Positions 32,211 through 40,868 of a stretch of 51,857 nt of DNA are shown piece after piece; within the stretch, counting starts at the first letter, position 1; every line of letters begins with the position of its first letter. The position numbers and the translations under genes are program-made. Source of the stretch: Proteobacteria bacterium UBA2133 (GTDB lineage Bacteria; Pseudomonadota; Gammaproteobacteria; Arenicellales; UBA868); contig DCXP01000092.1 of NCBI GenBank assembly GCA_002327725.1, forward strand, positions 12,527-64,383. The letters are read 5' to 3'. Under the pieces are notes generated by a model. That model did not search any database. It worked only from the letters and a program-made list of their open reading frames with translations, and was not told the DNA's origin.

Positions 32211-33113
32211 TCAAGCCATCAGGAGTTCGATCAGCGCCTTTTGGGCGTGTAGCCGGTTTTCGGCCTCGTCCCAGACCACACTCTGCGGACCTTCAAGTAC
32301 CTCAGCGCTGACCTCCTGACCCCGGTAGGCCGGTAGACAGTGCATGAACAGGGCGTCTGGGGACGCCGTTGCCATCAGATCTTCATTGACCTGAAAGTCA
32401 GCCAGGGCGTCAAGCCTTTGCGCTTTTTCGGCTTCCTGACCCATACCTGCCCAGGTGTCGGTAAGGACAAGGTCAGCGCCGGCTACCGCATCCTGTGGAC
32501 GGGTGGTTAGGCTGCAGTGCTTGCCAGCCGAGCTGACAAGCTCTGCGCGCGGGTGATACCCGCCCGGCGCACCGACCCGCAGTTCAAAATTCATCATGGT
32601 TGCCGCATTGACCCAAGACTGGCAGACATTGCTGCTGCCGTCTCCAACGAAGGCAACACAGGCGCCCTGAATATCACCCCGGTGCTCAAAGAAAGTCTGA
32701 AGATCAGCCAGCAACTGGCAGGGATGAAAATCCTGAGACAGGGCATTAATCACCGGTACCGCGGAATGCTCAGCCATGGTACTCAGCCGGCTGTGCTCGC
32801 CGGTGCGCATCACGATCAGATCCGCCATGCGTGAGACGATTCGCGCGGTGTCGCTGATGGATTCACCGCGGCTCATCTGGCTGTCGGTAGGCGACAGGAA
32901 GACCGATGAGCCGCCCAGATGCGCGCACGCAACTTCAAAGGAAATCCGGGTCCGGGTAGAGGATTTCTCAAAGATCAGTACCATGGTACGCAAGTGCAAC
33001 AGGTCTGTTGTCTGTGAGCCCATCGGATCCTGCTTCAGCGCTATGGCGCGGTGGATGAGGGCGATGAGCTCCGACGGCGAAAGATCTTTGAGTGTCAGGA
33101 AGTGGCGTGTCAT
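32211..33113 (-). CDS. argF: Ornithine carbamoyltransferase
   Basis: Forms citrulline from ornithine and carbamoyl phosphate in arginine synthesis. Carbamoyl-phosphate motif SSTRTR at residues 51-56; the HPCQLLADLQT, DTWAGMG (SMG-loop equivalent) and MHCLPAYRG segments are intact. 300 residues, the anabolic size class. The ATG at 33113 is chosen; a GTG at 33146 would start inside the leader hairpin region. It is divergent from argG, the next pathway enzyme, across 192 bp. A minus-strand terminator-like hairpin lies in its leader. Confidence 0.95.
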   Translation of the reverse strand: MTRHFLTLKDLSPSELIALIHRAIALKQDPMGSQTTDLLHLRTMVLIFEKSSTRTRISFEVACAHLGGSSVFLSPTDSQMSRGESISDTARIVSRMADLIVMRTGEHSRLSTMAEHSAVPVINALSQDFHPCQLLADLQTFFEHRGDIQGACVAFVGDGSSNVCQSWVNAATMMNFELRVGAPGGYHPRAELVSSAGKHCSLTTRPQDAVAGADLVLTDTWAGMGQEAEKAQRLDALADFQVNEDLMATASPDALFMHCLPAYRGQEVSAEVLEGPQSVVWDEAENRLHAQKALIELLMA

Positions 33114-33144
33114 TGCATCGGTTGCCTGTACCAGTAGGCTCACC

Positions 33145-33173
33145 AAAAAACAAAACGCCCGGTAAAGGGCGTT
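33145..33173 (-). terminator. Terminator-like hairpin in the argF leader
   Basis: On the minus strand: AACGCCC / GGGCGTT, a perfect 7-bp stem with a 6-base loop, followed by TTTTGTTTTTT. It ends 32 bp before the argF ATG. The upstream AAGGG could instead pair with the CCCTT in the stem, giving an alternative fold. It may be an attenuator, or a 5' stabilising hairpin if transcription starts near 33176. Confidence 0.6.
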
Positions 33174-33230
33174 GAACCCTTAAGTCTAGCGCTGACACGC
33201 CCTCCGGGCAACCGGAACCCGAAAAGCCGC

Positions 33231-33239
33231 TGATATAAT
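33231..33239 (+). promoter_or_regulatory. Extended -10 promoter of argG
   Basis: TGATATAAT, a consensus extended -10 element, with no clear -35. Transcription would start near 33246, giving a leader of about 60 nt before the argG GTG codon. I could not find a convincing ArgR box near it. Confidence 0.55.
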
Positions 33240-33305
33240 CTGCCCGCTTCGACAGACTCTTTATTGTGGCTGTCACGCACCTCTCGCCAGTAACCGGAAC
33301 ACATC

Positions 33306-34526
33306 GTGAAGACAATCAAAAAGGCGGTCCTTGCCTACTCTGGAGGTCTTGATACCTCGATCATCCTGAAGTGGCTGCAGGATCAGTATGGTTGTGACGT
33401 GGTCACTTTTACCGCCGATATCGGCCAGGGGGAGGAGGTCGAACCTGCCCGAGAGAAGGCCAAAACGCTGGGTGTCAGCGAGATTTTTATTGAGGATCTT
33501 CGCGAGGAATTTGTGCGGGACTATGTGTTTCCGATGTTTCGCGGCAACACGCTTTACGAAGGCGAGTATCTTCTTGGCACTTCCATCGCACGCCCGCTGA
33601 TTGCCCGGCATCTGGTGCGGATCGCCGACGAGACGGGGGCTGATGCCATCTCGCACGGCGCAACCGGCAAGGGCAACGATCAGGTGCGGTTCGAACTGAA
33701 TGCTTACGCGCTCAATCCACAGATCCAGATCATTGCCCCGTGGCGGGAATGGGACCTCAATTCCCGCGAAAGACTGGTCGCCTATGCCGGCGAGCACGGC
33801 ATCCCGGTGGAGACGCGCAAGGACGGCGGGGCGGACTATTCAATGGACGCCAACATGCTGCATATCTCTTATGAGGGCGGGGAGCTGGAGGATCCCTGGG
33901 CTGCGCCCGATGAATCGATGTGGCGGTGGACCGTCTCGCCCAAAGACGCGCCGGATACGCCGGAAATCATTGAGTTGACTTTTGCCGGCGGTGACCCGGT
34001 CGCTATCGACGGTGCGAGCCTGAGCCCTGCGCAGATGCTGGAAACCCTGAATGGTCTCGGCGCCCGTCACGGTATCGGGAGAATCGACCTCGTGGAAAAC
34101 CGTTATGTGGGCATGAAAAACCGCGGCTGTTACGAGACGCCCGGGGGCACCATTTTGCTGAAAGCGCATCGGGCTATTGAGTCGATCACGCTCGACCGCG
34201 AAGTCACACATCTCAAAGACGAACTGATGCCGCGCTATGCATCCCTGATCTATAACGGTTACTGGTTTGCCCCAGAACGGCAGATGCTTCAGCGGATGAT
34301 CGATGATTCTCAACAGGCCGTGAATGGCGTTGTTCGTCTGCAGCTGTATAAGGGCAGTGTGATGGTGACCGGCCGGTCGTCATCGACCGATTCACTGTTT
34401 GATGAGAGCATGGTAACGTTTGAGGATGATCACGGCGCCTACGATCAGGGCGATGCCGACGGTTTTATCAAACTGAATGCGCTCCGATTGAGAATTGCCG
34501 GCCGCAAGGGTCGAAAGCAGGGCTAG
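33306..34526 (+). CDS. argG: Argininosuccinate synthase
   Basis: Joins citrulline and aspartate using ATP, the step after ArgF. The N-type ATP pyrophosphatase motif AYSGGLDTSIILKWL is near residues 9-23. The SHGATGKGNDQVRFEL stretch near 116-131, the DYSMDANMLHISYEGG segment and the C-terminal MKNRGCYETPGGTIL are conserved. 406 residues from a GTG start preceded by GGAA. Together with argF it forms a divergent arginine pair with a shared regulatory region. Confidence 0.96.
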   Translation: MKTIKKAVLAYSGGLDTSIILKWLQDQYGCDVVTFTADIGQGEEVEPAREKAKTLGVSEIFIEDLREEFVRDYVFPMFRGNTLYEGEYLLGTSIARPLIARHLVRIADETGADAISHGATGKGNDQVRFELNAYALNPQIQIIAPWREWDLNSRERLVAYAGEHGIPVETRKDGGADYSMDANMLHISYEGGELEDPWAAPDESMWRWTVSPKDAPDTPEIIELTFAGGDPVAIDGASLSPAQMLETLNGLGARHGIGRIDLVENRYVGMKNRGCYETPGGTILLKAHRAIESITLDREVTHLKDELMPRYASLIYNGYWFAPERQMLQRMIDDSQQAVNGVVRLQLYKGSVMVTGRSSSTDSLFDESMVTFEDDHGAYDQGDADGFIKLNALRLRIAGRKGRKQG

Positions 34527-34578
34527 TGCCGCTTTGGTATTCGGCTCTGGCGTTCACGCTGCCGACTGCCCAGTTCCT

Positions 34579-35514
34579 TTGAACAACAGACAGTCACAGT
34601 CTCCGTCGTTTAGGTGGTCCTTTCTCGCCCCCCGTTATTGGGGCAACTGGATACTCGCAGCGATCATTGCCTTATGTACGCTGCTGCCCCGTTCATGGGT
34701 CCTGGCTCTGGGGCGGCAGATCGGCCGGTTGTTTTTCCGCATCAACAAAAAACGCGTCAATATCGCCCGTCTCAATCTACAGTGGTGTTTTCCGGAGCTA
34801 AGCGAAGAGCTTCGCGAAAAACTGCTGCGCCGTCATTTGACACGATACGGGCAGGCCATTGTGGATATGGGACTGGTCTGGTGGGCATCTCGAAGTCGTA
34901 TCGACCGGCTGTGTACGGTGAGTGGAGAGGCAGAACTGGAGACTCTGCGTCGGTCCGGGGAAAAGGTGCTGCTGGTGATCCCCCATGTCCTTAGCATCGA
35001 CATGACGGGCGCTGCCCTGGCGCGGCTTGCGCCGGGCGCGTCGATGATGAAAACGCCATCAAACCCGCTGCTGCACCGCTGGCTCTGGCGTGGCCGAACC
35101 CGTTTTGGCGCCAGAATATTTACCCGTGACCAGGGTCTGCGGCCGCTGGTCAAGGCTATTCGCGCAGGTTACGTGGGCTACCTGATGCCCGATGAGGATC
35201 TGGGTGATGCGCACAGCGTGTTTGCGCCGTTTTTCGGTATCCCGACCGCTACCTTGCCTGTCGTCGGACGTATCGCCCGAATGACCGGTGCCAGGGTGAT
35301 TCCGGTATTCTGTGAACTCAACGAGCACGGTCGATATCACATTACGCTGGGAAAGGTATTACCCGAGTTTCCGAGCGGTGATCTGCAGGCGGACGCGACT
35401 ACCGTCAACGCGGCCTTTGAAGCGTCGATCCGTACAGCCCCGGAGCAGTACCTCTGGACACTGAAGTGGTTTCGCACGAGGCCGCAAGGGCAGGCGTCAC
35501 CGTATGCGAGATAA
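34579..35514 (+). CDS. Lipid A acyltransferase, LpxL/HtrB family
   Basis: Transfers a secondary acyl chain from acyl-ACP onto lipid A at the inner membrane. The N-terminal anchor follows FLAPRYWGNWILA; the catalytic HX4D motif is in IPHVLSIDMTG; the NPLLHRWLWRGRTRFGA and PDEDLGDAHSVFAPFFG segments match the LpxL/LpxP/LpxM family, and the protein ends in WTLKWFRTRP. About 311 residues from a TTG at 34579, placed to match the family N-terminus; no ATG is available before the anchor, and TTG codons at 34495 and 34534 are alternatives. It follows argG closely and may depend on its transcription. Confidence 0.86.
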   Translation: MNNRQSQSPSFRWSFLAPRYWGNWILAAIIALCTLLPRSWVLALGRQIGRLFFRINKKRVNIARLNLQWCFPELSEELREKLLRRHLTRYGQAIVDMGLVWWASRSRIDRLCTVSGEAELETLRRSGEKVLLVIPHVLSIDMTGAALARLAPGASMMKTPSNPLLHRWLWRGRTRFGARIFTRDQGLRPLVKAIRAGYVGYLMPDEDLGDAHSVFAPFFGIPTATLPVVGRIARMTGARVIPVFCELNEHGRYHITLGKVLPEFPSGDLQADATTVNAAFEASIRTAPEQYLWTLKWFRTRPQGQASPYAR

Positions 35515-35562
35515 GCCCTTGCAACCGTCGGCGGCGGTCTCTTGGGTGAAGTCCGTAGCTTC

Positions 35563-36612
35563 ATGAATATTCTGCTGATCAAACAGACCTCGCTCGGTGA
35601 TGTCGTGCATGCAACAGCGCCGATAAGATCAGTCAGGATGGCTCATCCTGATGCGGTTATCACGGTCCTGACTTCAACGACGGCAAGTGATATTTTGCGC
35701 AACAACCCCGACATCGACCATTTACTGACATTTGATCGATATCGTGTGAAGTCACACTGGTGGCGACGACCGTTATGGACCATCGGCCACTTCGCGAGCA
35801 CCTTCTCGGTGGTACGCAAGCAGCGCTTTGATCTGGCGCTTGACCTGCAGGGCAGTTGGAAGACCGTTATCTTTCTCTGGGCAGCTCGCGCTGGCCGGCG
35901 CTTCGTCAAGGGCCGGTGGTGGTTCGCGAGACGTTTCCACCAGCCAAGGGCGCACGCGATAGATGAAATGGGCGGGGTTCTGGAACTGGCCGGGATCAAA
36001 TCGTGTCAATTGCTGCCGATACTCATTATTGACAGTAGCGCTGCCGACGCCGTCTCCGGCATGCTCAAGGAATTGCCGCTTGGCAAAAAACCGATCGCGC
36101 TTTTTTGCCCCTTTACCCGGTGGCCGACAAAAAACTGGCCGATATCAAAATTTGTCGTTCTGGCTCGGGAACTGGCGGACGATTTTCAGGTGGTCTTTAC
36201 CGGCAGTCCCGGCGATCGCTCTGAGATCGACCAGGCAATTGCAGAACTTTCCCCAGCGCCTGGGGCAAATCTGGCAGGATGCCTTTCACTGCTTGAGTTC
36301 TTTGCGCTCGCTGAGCGATCAGATCTGGTGGTGACGGGCGACAGTCTGCCGATGCATGTTGCCTCGGCGCTTGATCGGCCGCTGGTCTCGCTGTTTGGGC
36401 CTACCGATGAGTCACGGGTTGGCCCGCGAAACGATAGGGCAGCGATTGCGCGCGCTGCCGTCGATTGTCAGCGGTGTTATCGCCGGCGCCGATGTTCTCG
36501 CGGGTGCATCGATCAGATCACGGTCGAGCAGGTTCGCGCTGCGATTCAGCGTGTGCTCGGGCAGCACGGTTCTCAGGATCACTCAACTGCGCCAGAAGGC
36601 CGGGGTCAGTAA
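35563..36612 (+). CDS. Glycosyltransferase family 9 (heptosyltransferase-like)
   Basis: A 349-residue GT-B fold enzyme of the family that adds heptose to the LPS inner core. The N-terminal MNILLIKQTSLGDVVHA is the GT9 hallmark; the donor-site segment VTGDSLPMHVASALDRPLVSLFGPT near the C-terminus (given in part) is also typical, followed by the usual cysteine-containing tail CQRCYRRRRCSRGC. WaaC, WaaF and WaaQ cannot be told apart here. It comes after the lipid A acyltransferase, so both act on LPS. The last 30 bases overlap the convergent trkH gene. Confidence 0.85.
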   Translation: MNILLIKQTSLGDVVHATAPIRSVRMAHPDAVITVLTSTTASDILRNNPDIDHLLTFDRYRVKSHWWRRPLWTIGHFASTFSVVRKQRFDLALDLQGSWKTVIFLWAARAGRRFVKGRWWFARRFHQPRAHAIDEMGGVLELAGIKSCQLLPILIIDSSAADAVSGMLKELPLGKKPIALFCPFTRWPTKNWPISKFVVLARELADDFQVVFTGSPGDRSEIDQAIAELSPAPGANLAGCLSLLEFFALAERSDLVVTGDSLPMHVASALDRPLVSLFGPTDESRVGPRNDRAAIARAAVDCQRCYRRRRCSRGCIDQITVEQVRAAIQRVLGQHGSQDHSTAPEGRGQ

Positions 36613-38034
36613 CACCAACAGCGTGAAGATTTCCAAACGGCCGAGCAGCATAGTGCCCGTGAGGATCCACTTACCCTGCGTTTCAAGGCCGGCGTAGTTT
36701 TGCGCGACGGCGCCAAGACCCGGACCGAGATTATTCAGGCAGGCAGTGACGGCCGAGAAAGCGGTGACGAGATCAGCACCGGTGGCCGTCATCGCAATGG
36801 ACAGCCCGACGTAACTCAGGATGTAAAGCGCAAAGAATCCCCAGACGGCATTGATCACGTGGTCGGGAACCGGCTTATTGCCGAGTTTCACGGCAAAGAT
36901 GGCACTGGGGTGGATGAGCTGATTGATCTCCCGCCGGCCCTGCTTGTAGAGCAGTACCAGCCTGATCATTTTCATACCGCCCGCGGTTGATCCGGCACAG
37001 CCGCCGACCGCGCTCATCATAATCAGCATCACCGGCAGAAATGACGGCCACCAGTGAAAACCCGTCGTGGTAAACCCTGTTGTGGTCCCCACGGAAACGA
37101 CCTGAAAAATGCCCTGAATCAGGGTATCGCCCGCACCGGAATAGACATTCCAGAAGAACAGCATCACAAGCGTTATCAGAATCACCACTGAGACGAAGCC
37201 GACAAAGGCACGTACCTCGGGGTCACGCAGATAGGCTCCCGGGGAGCGCCTCCTGACGACCGTAAAGTGCAATGCGAAATTAACCGCAGATATCAACATG
37301 AAGCAGATCGCAATGATCGCGATAGCAGGGCTATCGAAGAACCCGAGACTGCTATCGTGGGTGGAAAACCCGCCGATGGCGACTGTCGAAAATGCATGAG
37401 CAACTGCGTCAAAGAAGGTCATCCCGGCCACCCAGTAGGCCAGCGCACAACTGACCGTCAGTCCCAGATAGATGTACCACAGGGCCTTTGCCGTCTCGGT
37501 GATACGCGGTGTCAGTTTAGTGTCCTTCATCGGCCCCGGCGTTTCGGCACGGTATAGCTGCATTCCGCCGACACCCAGCATGGGCATCACCGCTACCGCC
37601 AGGACAATGATGCCCATGCCGCCCAGCCACTGGAGTTGCTGCCGGTAGTAAAGAATGGAGGGCGCCAGAGTATCGAGACCGGTAAGCACCGTCGCCCCGG
37701 TCGTCGTCAGGCCTGACATTGACTCAAACAGCGCATCGGTTATGCTGATCTGAAGCTCAGCCGACAGCAGTAGCGGCAAGGCGCCAAAAAGCGCAAGCAC
37801 GGTCCAGAAAAGCACGACGATCAGGAAGCCATCGCGTACACGCAGTTCCTGGCGCTGGTGGCGCAGGGGCAGCCAGAGGGCGCCCCCCACGATTAGCGTG
37901 GTGATGTAGGCGATAAGGAATGGCTGCAGGCCGCCGTCATTGCCGATCAGGGCAATCAGCACCGGCGGCAGCAGGGTGGTACTGAACATCACCAGCAGCA
38001 CACCGAGAATGCGAAGGACTCCCAAGGACTGCAT
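36583..38034 (-). CDS. trkH: Trk system potassium channel subunit TrkH
   Basis: Potassium-translocating subunit of the Trk uptake system. 483 residues with four pore-loop repeats; selectivity-filter stretches are visible as SGLTTTGATVLTGLD (first), TVAIGGFSTHDSSLG (second), VSVGTTTGFTTTGFH (third) and TACLNNLGPGLGAV (fourth). It lies 15 bp downstream of trkA on the same strand. The two subunits are thus encoded together, unlike E. coli where they are scattered. Confidence 0.96.
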   Translation of the reverse strand: MQSLGVLRILGVLLVMFSTTLLPPVLIALIGNDGGLQPFLIAYITTLIVGGALWLPLRHQRQELRVRDGFLIVVLFWTVLALFGALPLLLSAELQISITDALFESMSGLTTTGATVLTGLDTLAPSILYYRQQLQWLGGMGIIVLAVAVMPMLGVGGMQLYRAETPGPMKDTKLTPRITETAKALWYIYLGLTVSCALAYWVAGMTFFDAVAHAFSTVAIGGFSTHDSSLGFFDSPAIAIIAICFMLISAVNFALHFTVVRRRSPGAYLRDPEVRAFVGFVSVVILITLVMLFFWNVYSGAGDTLIQGIFQVVSVGTTTGFTTTGFHWWPSFLPVMLIMMSAVGGCAGSTAGGMKMIRLVLLYKQGRREINQLIHPSAIFAVKLGNKPVPDHVINAVWGFFALYILSYVGLSIAMTATGADLVTAFSAVTACLNNLGPGLGAVAQNYAGLETQGKWILTGTMLLGRLEIFTLLVLLTPAFWRS

Positions 38035-38049
38035 AGTCGTGATGGTTAC

Positions 38050-39426
38050 CTAAACGAAAGTGACGGCGACCTGAAAGAGCTGCTCGACCTCACGAATGCG
38101 GCCCTTGTCCACTACAAAAAGAATGACGTGATCCTCAGGTTCGATCACGGTTTCGCCATGTGCGATAACCACGTCTTCTCCCCTCAAAATGGCGCCAAGG
38201 CTGGTGCCTTCCGGCAGACCGATATCTCTCACCGCTTTACCGACCACCTTCGAACTGCTGGCGTCCCCGTGGGCGATGAGTTCGATGGCTTCCGCCGCGC
38301 CGCGCCGCAGGGAATGTACCGCGACCATGTCGCCCCGCCGTACATGGGTCAGCAGGATACCCACCGTAGCCACCTTCGGCGAGATGGCGATGTCAACCAG
38401 GGCGTTGGTCATGAGGTCGACATAGGCTGAGCGGTTGACCAGCGCCATGGTTCTATGGGCACCGAGCCGTTTGGCCAGCATCGCGGCCAGGATGTTGGCC
38501 TCATCGTCGTTGGTGAGTGAGCAGAAGACGTCCACGTTATCGATGTTTTCCTGCTGCATCAACTCCTCATCGGCGGCATCGCCGTGCAGTACGACGGTAT
38601 GCTCTAACTGATCGGCCACGGTCTTCGCGCGCGCCATATCACGCTCTACCAGTTTCACATGGCAGTGCGCCTGTTCCAGGGACTCGGCAAGTCGCAATCC
38701 GATATTTCCTGCCCCGGTGAGCATGATCCGCCGGCCAGGTTTTTCCACTGCACAGAGTTCACTCATGACCGCCTGGATATCCTCACGGGCGGCAAGAAAA
38801 AACACCTCATCACCGGCCTCAATGACGGTATCCCCATCCGGCACGATGGCGCGATCCTGTCGATAAATGGCAGCGACCCGGCTGTCGATATTCGGCAGGT
38901 CTTCCCGAAGCGCCCTCAGGGCCCGGCCGATCAGCGGACTGTCTGCATTGGCGCGAACCCCCACCAGACGGATTCGGTCATCGGCGAAACTGACCACCTG
39001 AAGCGCGCCCGGGTAATCAATCAGGTGAAGAATGTGCTGGGTGACAATGTGTTCCGGACTGATGATCACATCGATCGGGATCGCATCGTTTGCGAAGATG
39101 CCCGGGTGTGAAAGGTATTCCGCTGACCGGATCCGGGCAATCTTCTTTGGCGTGTTGAAAAGCGAATGGGCGATCTGGCAGGATGCCATGTTTACCTCAT
39201 CCTGGTTGGTGACCGCCAGAATCAGGTCGGCATCTTGCACCCCTGCGCGCTCGAGCACACTCGGGTGAGAGGCGGCACCGGATACGGTCCGTATGTCGAG
39301 TCGGTCCTGGAGTCCCGCCAGTTTTTCAGTATCAATGTCGACCAGCGTGACATCGTTATCTTCACGGGAAAGAATCTCGCCCATGGAGGTGCCGACCTGC
39401 CCGGCTCCGAGAATGATAATTTTCAT
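38050..39426 (-). CDS. trkA: Trk system potassium uptake protein TrkA
   Basis: Cytoplasmic NAD-binding gating subunit of TrkH. 458 residues made of two RCK units: the first Rossmann motif GAGQVGTSMGEILS near residues 6-19, TrkA_C around 140-220, the second Rossmann motif GAGNIGLRLAESLE near 237-250 and a second TrkA_C to the end. The ATG at 39426 is preceded by GGGAGC. The gene ends 15 bp before trkH, indicating an operon. Confidence 0.97.
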   Translation of the reverse strand: MKIIILGAGQVGTSMGEILSREDNDVTLVDIDTEKLAGLQDRLDIRTVSGAASHPSVLERAGVQDADLILAVTNQDEVNMASCQIAHSLFNTPKKIARIRSAEYLSHPGIFANDAIPIDVIISPEHIVTQHILHLIDYPGALQVVSFADDRIRLVGVRANADSPLIGRALRALREDLPNIDSRVAAIYRQDRAIVPDGDTVIEAGDEVFFLAAREDIQAVMSELCAVEKPGRRIMLTGAGNIGLRLAESLEQAHCHVKLVERDMARAKTVADQLEHTVVLHGDAADEELMQQENIDNVDVFCSLTNDDEANILAAMLAKRLGAHRTMALVNRSAYVDLMTNALVDIAISPKVATVGILLTHVRRGDMVAVHSLRRGAAEAIELIAHGDASSSKVVGKAVRDIGLPEGTSLGAILRGEDVVIAHGETVIEPEDHVILFVVDKGRIREVEQLFQVAVTFV

Positions 39427-39454
39427 GTTCGCGGCTCCCTGCAACTCGGGCGGT

Positions 39455-40840
39455 TCACTGACGGTACTTTTCGTCCTTGGGGTTGATCCCAAGACCCTTC
39501 AGTTTGCGGTAGAGATGGGTGCGCTCAAGCTCCGCACGTCGGGCGAGTTCGCTGATATTGCCGCGGGTCTGGAGCAGGTGAAATTCCAGATAATCCCGTT
39601 CGAAGTGCTCCCGTGCGGACCTTAAGGGCTGGCCGAAATCTCTCCAGGCATTTTTTTCTTCAACGGCATCGAGGGGGGTTGCGCTTTGTCCCATGACGTC
39701 CCGCGTTTCTTCGGCCTCGATGATCTCAGACGTTGTTGTCAGCAGAATCCGGTGGATAAAGTTGGTCAGTTCGCGAACGTTTCCCGGCCACGGGCGGTTG
39801 CGAAGATAGTTCACCGAAGAGGTGGAAAAGCGCCGGAAGGGCAGGTGCTGACTGTCCGTGATGAGCTGGACGTAGTGATTAATCAGGTCCGGTATATCTT
39901 CCCGGTGAGCCCGAAGCGGCGGTATCTGAACCGTGACGGCACTCAGCCGGTAGAAAAGATCTTCACGAAGCAGTCTGTCAGAGAGTTTCTGCTCAAGGTC
40001 CTGATTGGAGGTGGCGACGATTCGAAATGCGGGTTCCAGCGGCGTTGTTCCCCCGAGCCGGAAGAACCGCCTTGCCTCGAGCGCGCTCAGCAGCTTGGTC
40101 TGGGTATCCATATCGAGGTCACCCACTTCATCCAGAACGAGCGTGCCGCCGCTCGCCTGCTCGAGCTGGCCGGGTGTCACGACGCCGTCGTGCTCAGCGC
40201 CGAAAAGTTCCAGCGCGATGCTCGCTGCCGGCAGGGCCCCGAGATTGACCTCGACAAAGGGGCCTGAAGCCGAGCCGCTGGCCTGGTGCAGAGACCGCGC
40301 TGCGACCCCTTTGCCGCAACCGGCTTCTCCGCGGATCATCACCGCCTGGTCGGTAACGGCAATCCGGTTGATCAGGTGCCGCAGGTCTTCCAGGGTTTCG
40401 CTGTGGCCGATGAATCCAGAGGCCGGCAACAGCCGGGTCTTTAGCGTGAGGTTTTCTGTCTGCAGAGCGACTGTCTCAAGCGCCCGTTCCACGGTGATCA
40501 GGAGCTTGGCCGTGGAGAGTGGTTTTTCAAGAAAGTCGTAGGCGCCTATCCGGATCGCCTCGACCGCGGTTTCGACGGTCCCGTGCCCGGAGATCATGAT
40601 CACCGGGGTATTCCTGCCGGCACGGTCTTCACGCCACTCGCGAAGCAGTGCGATCCCATCGGTATCCGGCATCCAGATGTCCAGCAGCACCAGATCGGGT
40701 GCATCCTTATGATAGCGGGTGCGTGCCTGTGCTGCATCTGCCGCAGCGGTAACGTGGTATCCCTCGTCTTGGAGGATGTCGCTGACGACTTGTCGAATGT
40801 CCGGCTCGTCGTCGACAACCAGAACTGAGTGGGCGGTCAT
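39455..40840 (-). CDS. NtrX-like response regulator lacking the GAFTGA loop
   Basis: A 461-residue response regulator with receiver (phosphoacceptor Asp54 in LVLLDIWMP), AAA+ (about 140-370) and Fis-type helix-turn-helix (about 415-452, ending ERTHLYRKLKGLGI). Walker A GEAGCGKG is at 171-178, Walker B is in GTLVLDEVGDL, and the REDLFYRL segment is intact. The GAFTGA loop that contacts sigma54 is replaced by a shorter AEHDGVVTPGQ at 215-225. It thus probably does not activate sigma54 in the classical way, as proposed for some alphaproteobacterial NtrX. It is downstream of its sensor, 28 bp apart. Confidence 0.88.
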   Translation of the reverse strand: MTAHSVLVVDDEPDIRQVVSDILQDEGYHVTAAADAAQARTRYHKDAPDLVLLDIWMPDTDGIALLREWREDRAGRNTPVIMISGHGTVETAVEAIRIGAYDFLEKPLSTAKLLITVERALETVALQTENLTLKTRLLPASGFIGHSETLEDLRHLINRIAVTDQAVMIRGEAGCGKGVAARSLHQASGSASGPFVEVNLGALPAASIALELFGAEHDGVVTPGQLEQASGGTLVLDEVGDLDMDTQTKLLSALEARRFFRLGGTTPLEPAFRIVATSNQDLEQKLSDRLLREDLFYRLSAVTVQIPPLRAHREDIPDLINHYVQLITDSQHLPFRRFSTSSVNYLRNRPWPGNVRELTNFIHRILLTTTSEIIEAEETRDVMGQSATPLDAVEEKNAWRDFGQPLRSAREHFERDYLEFHLLQTRGNISELARRAELERTHLYRKLKGLGINPKDEKYRQ

Positions 40841-40868
40841 AGCGCGGGAAAGCGTTTAGCGGTGTCGA

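Noticed and set aside
34495..34578. N-terminal extension of the LPS acyltransferase from a TTG inside argG.
   Set aside because: The extra 28 residues have no similarity to LpxL N-termini and lack a ribosome binding site; a start at 34579 fits the family length better.
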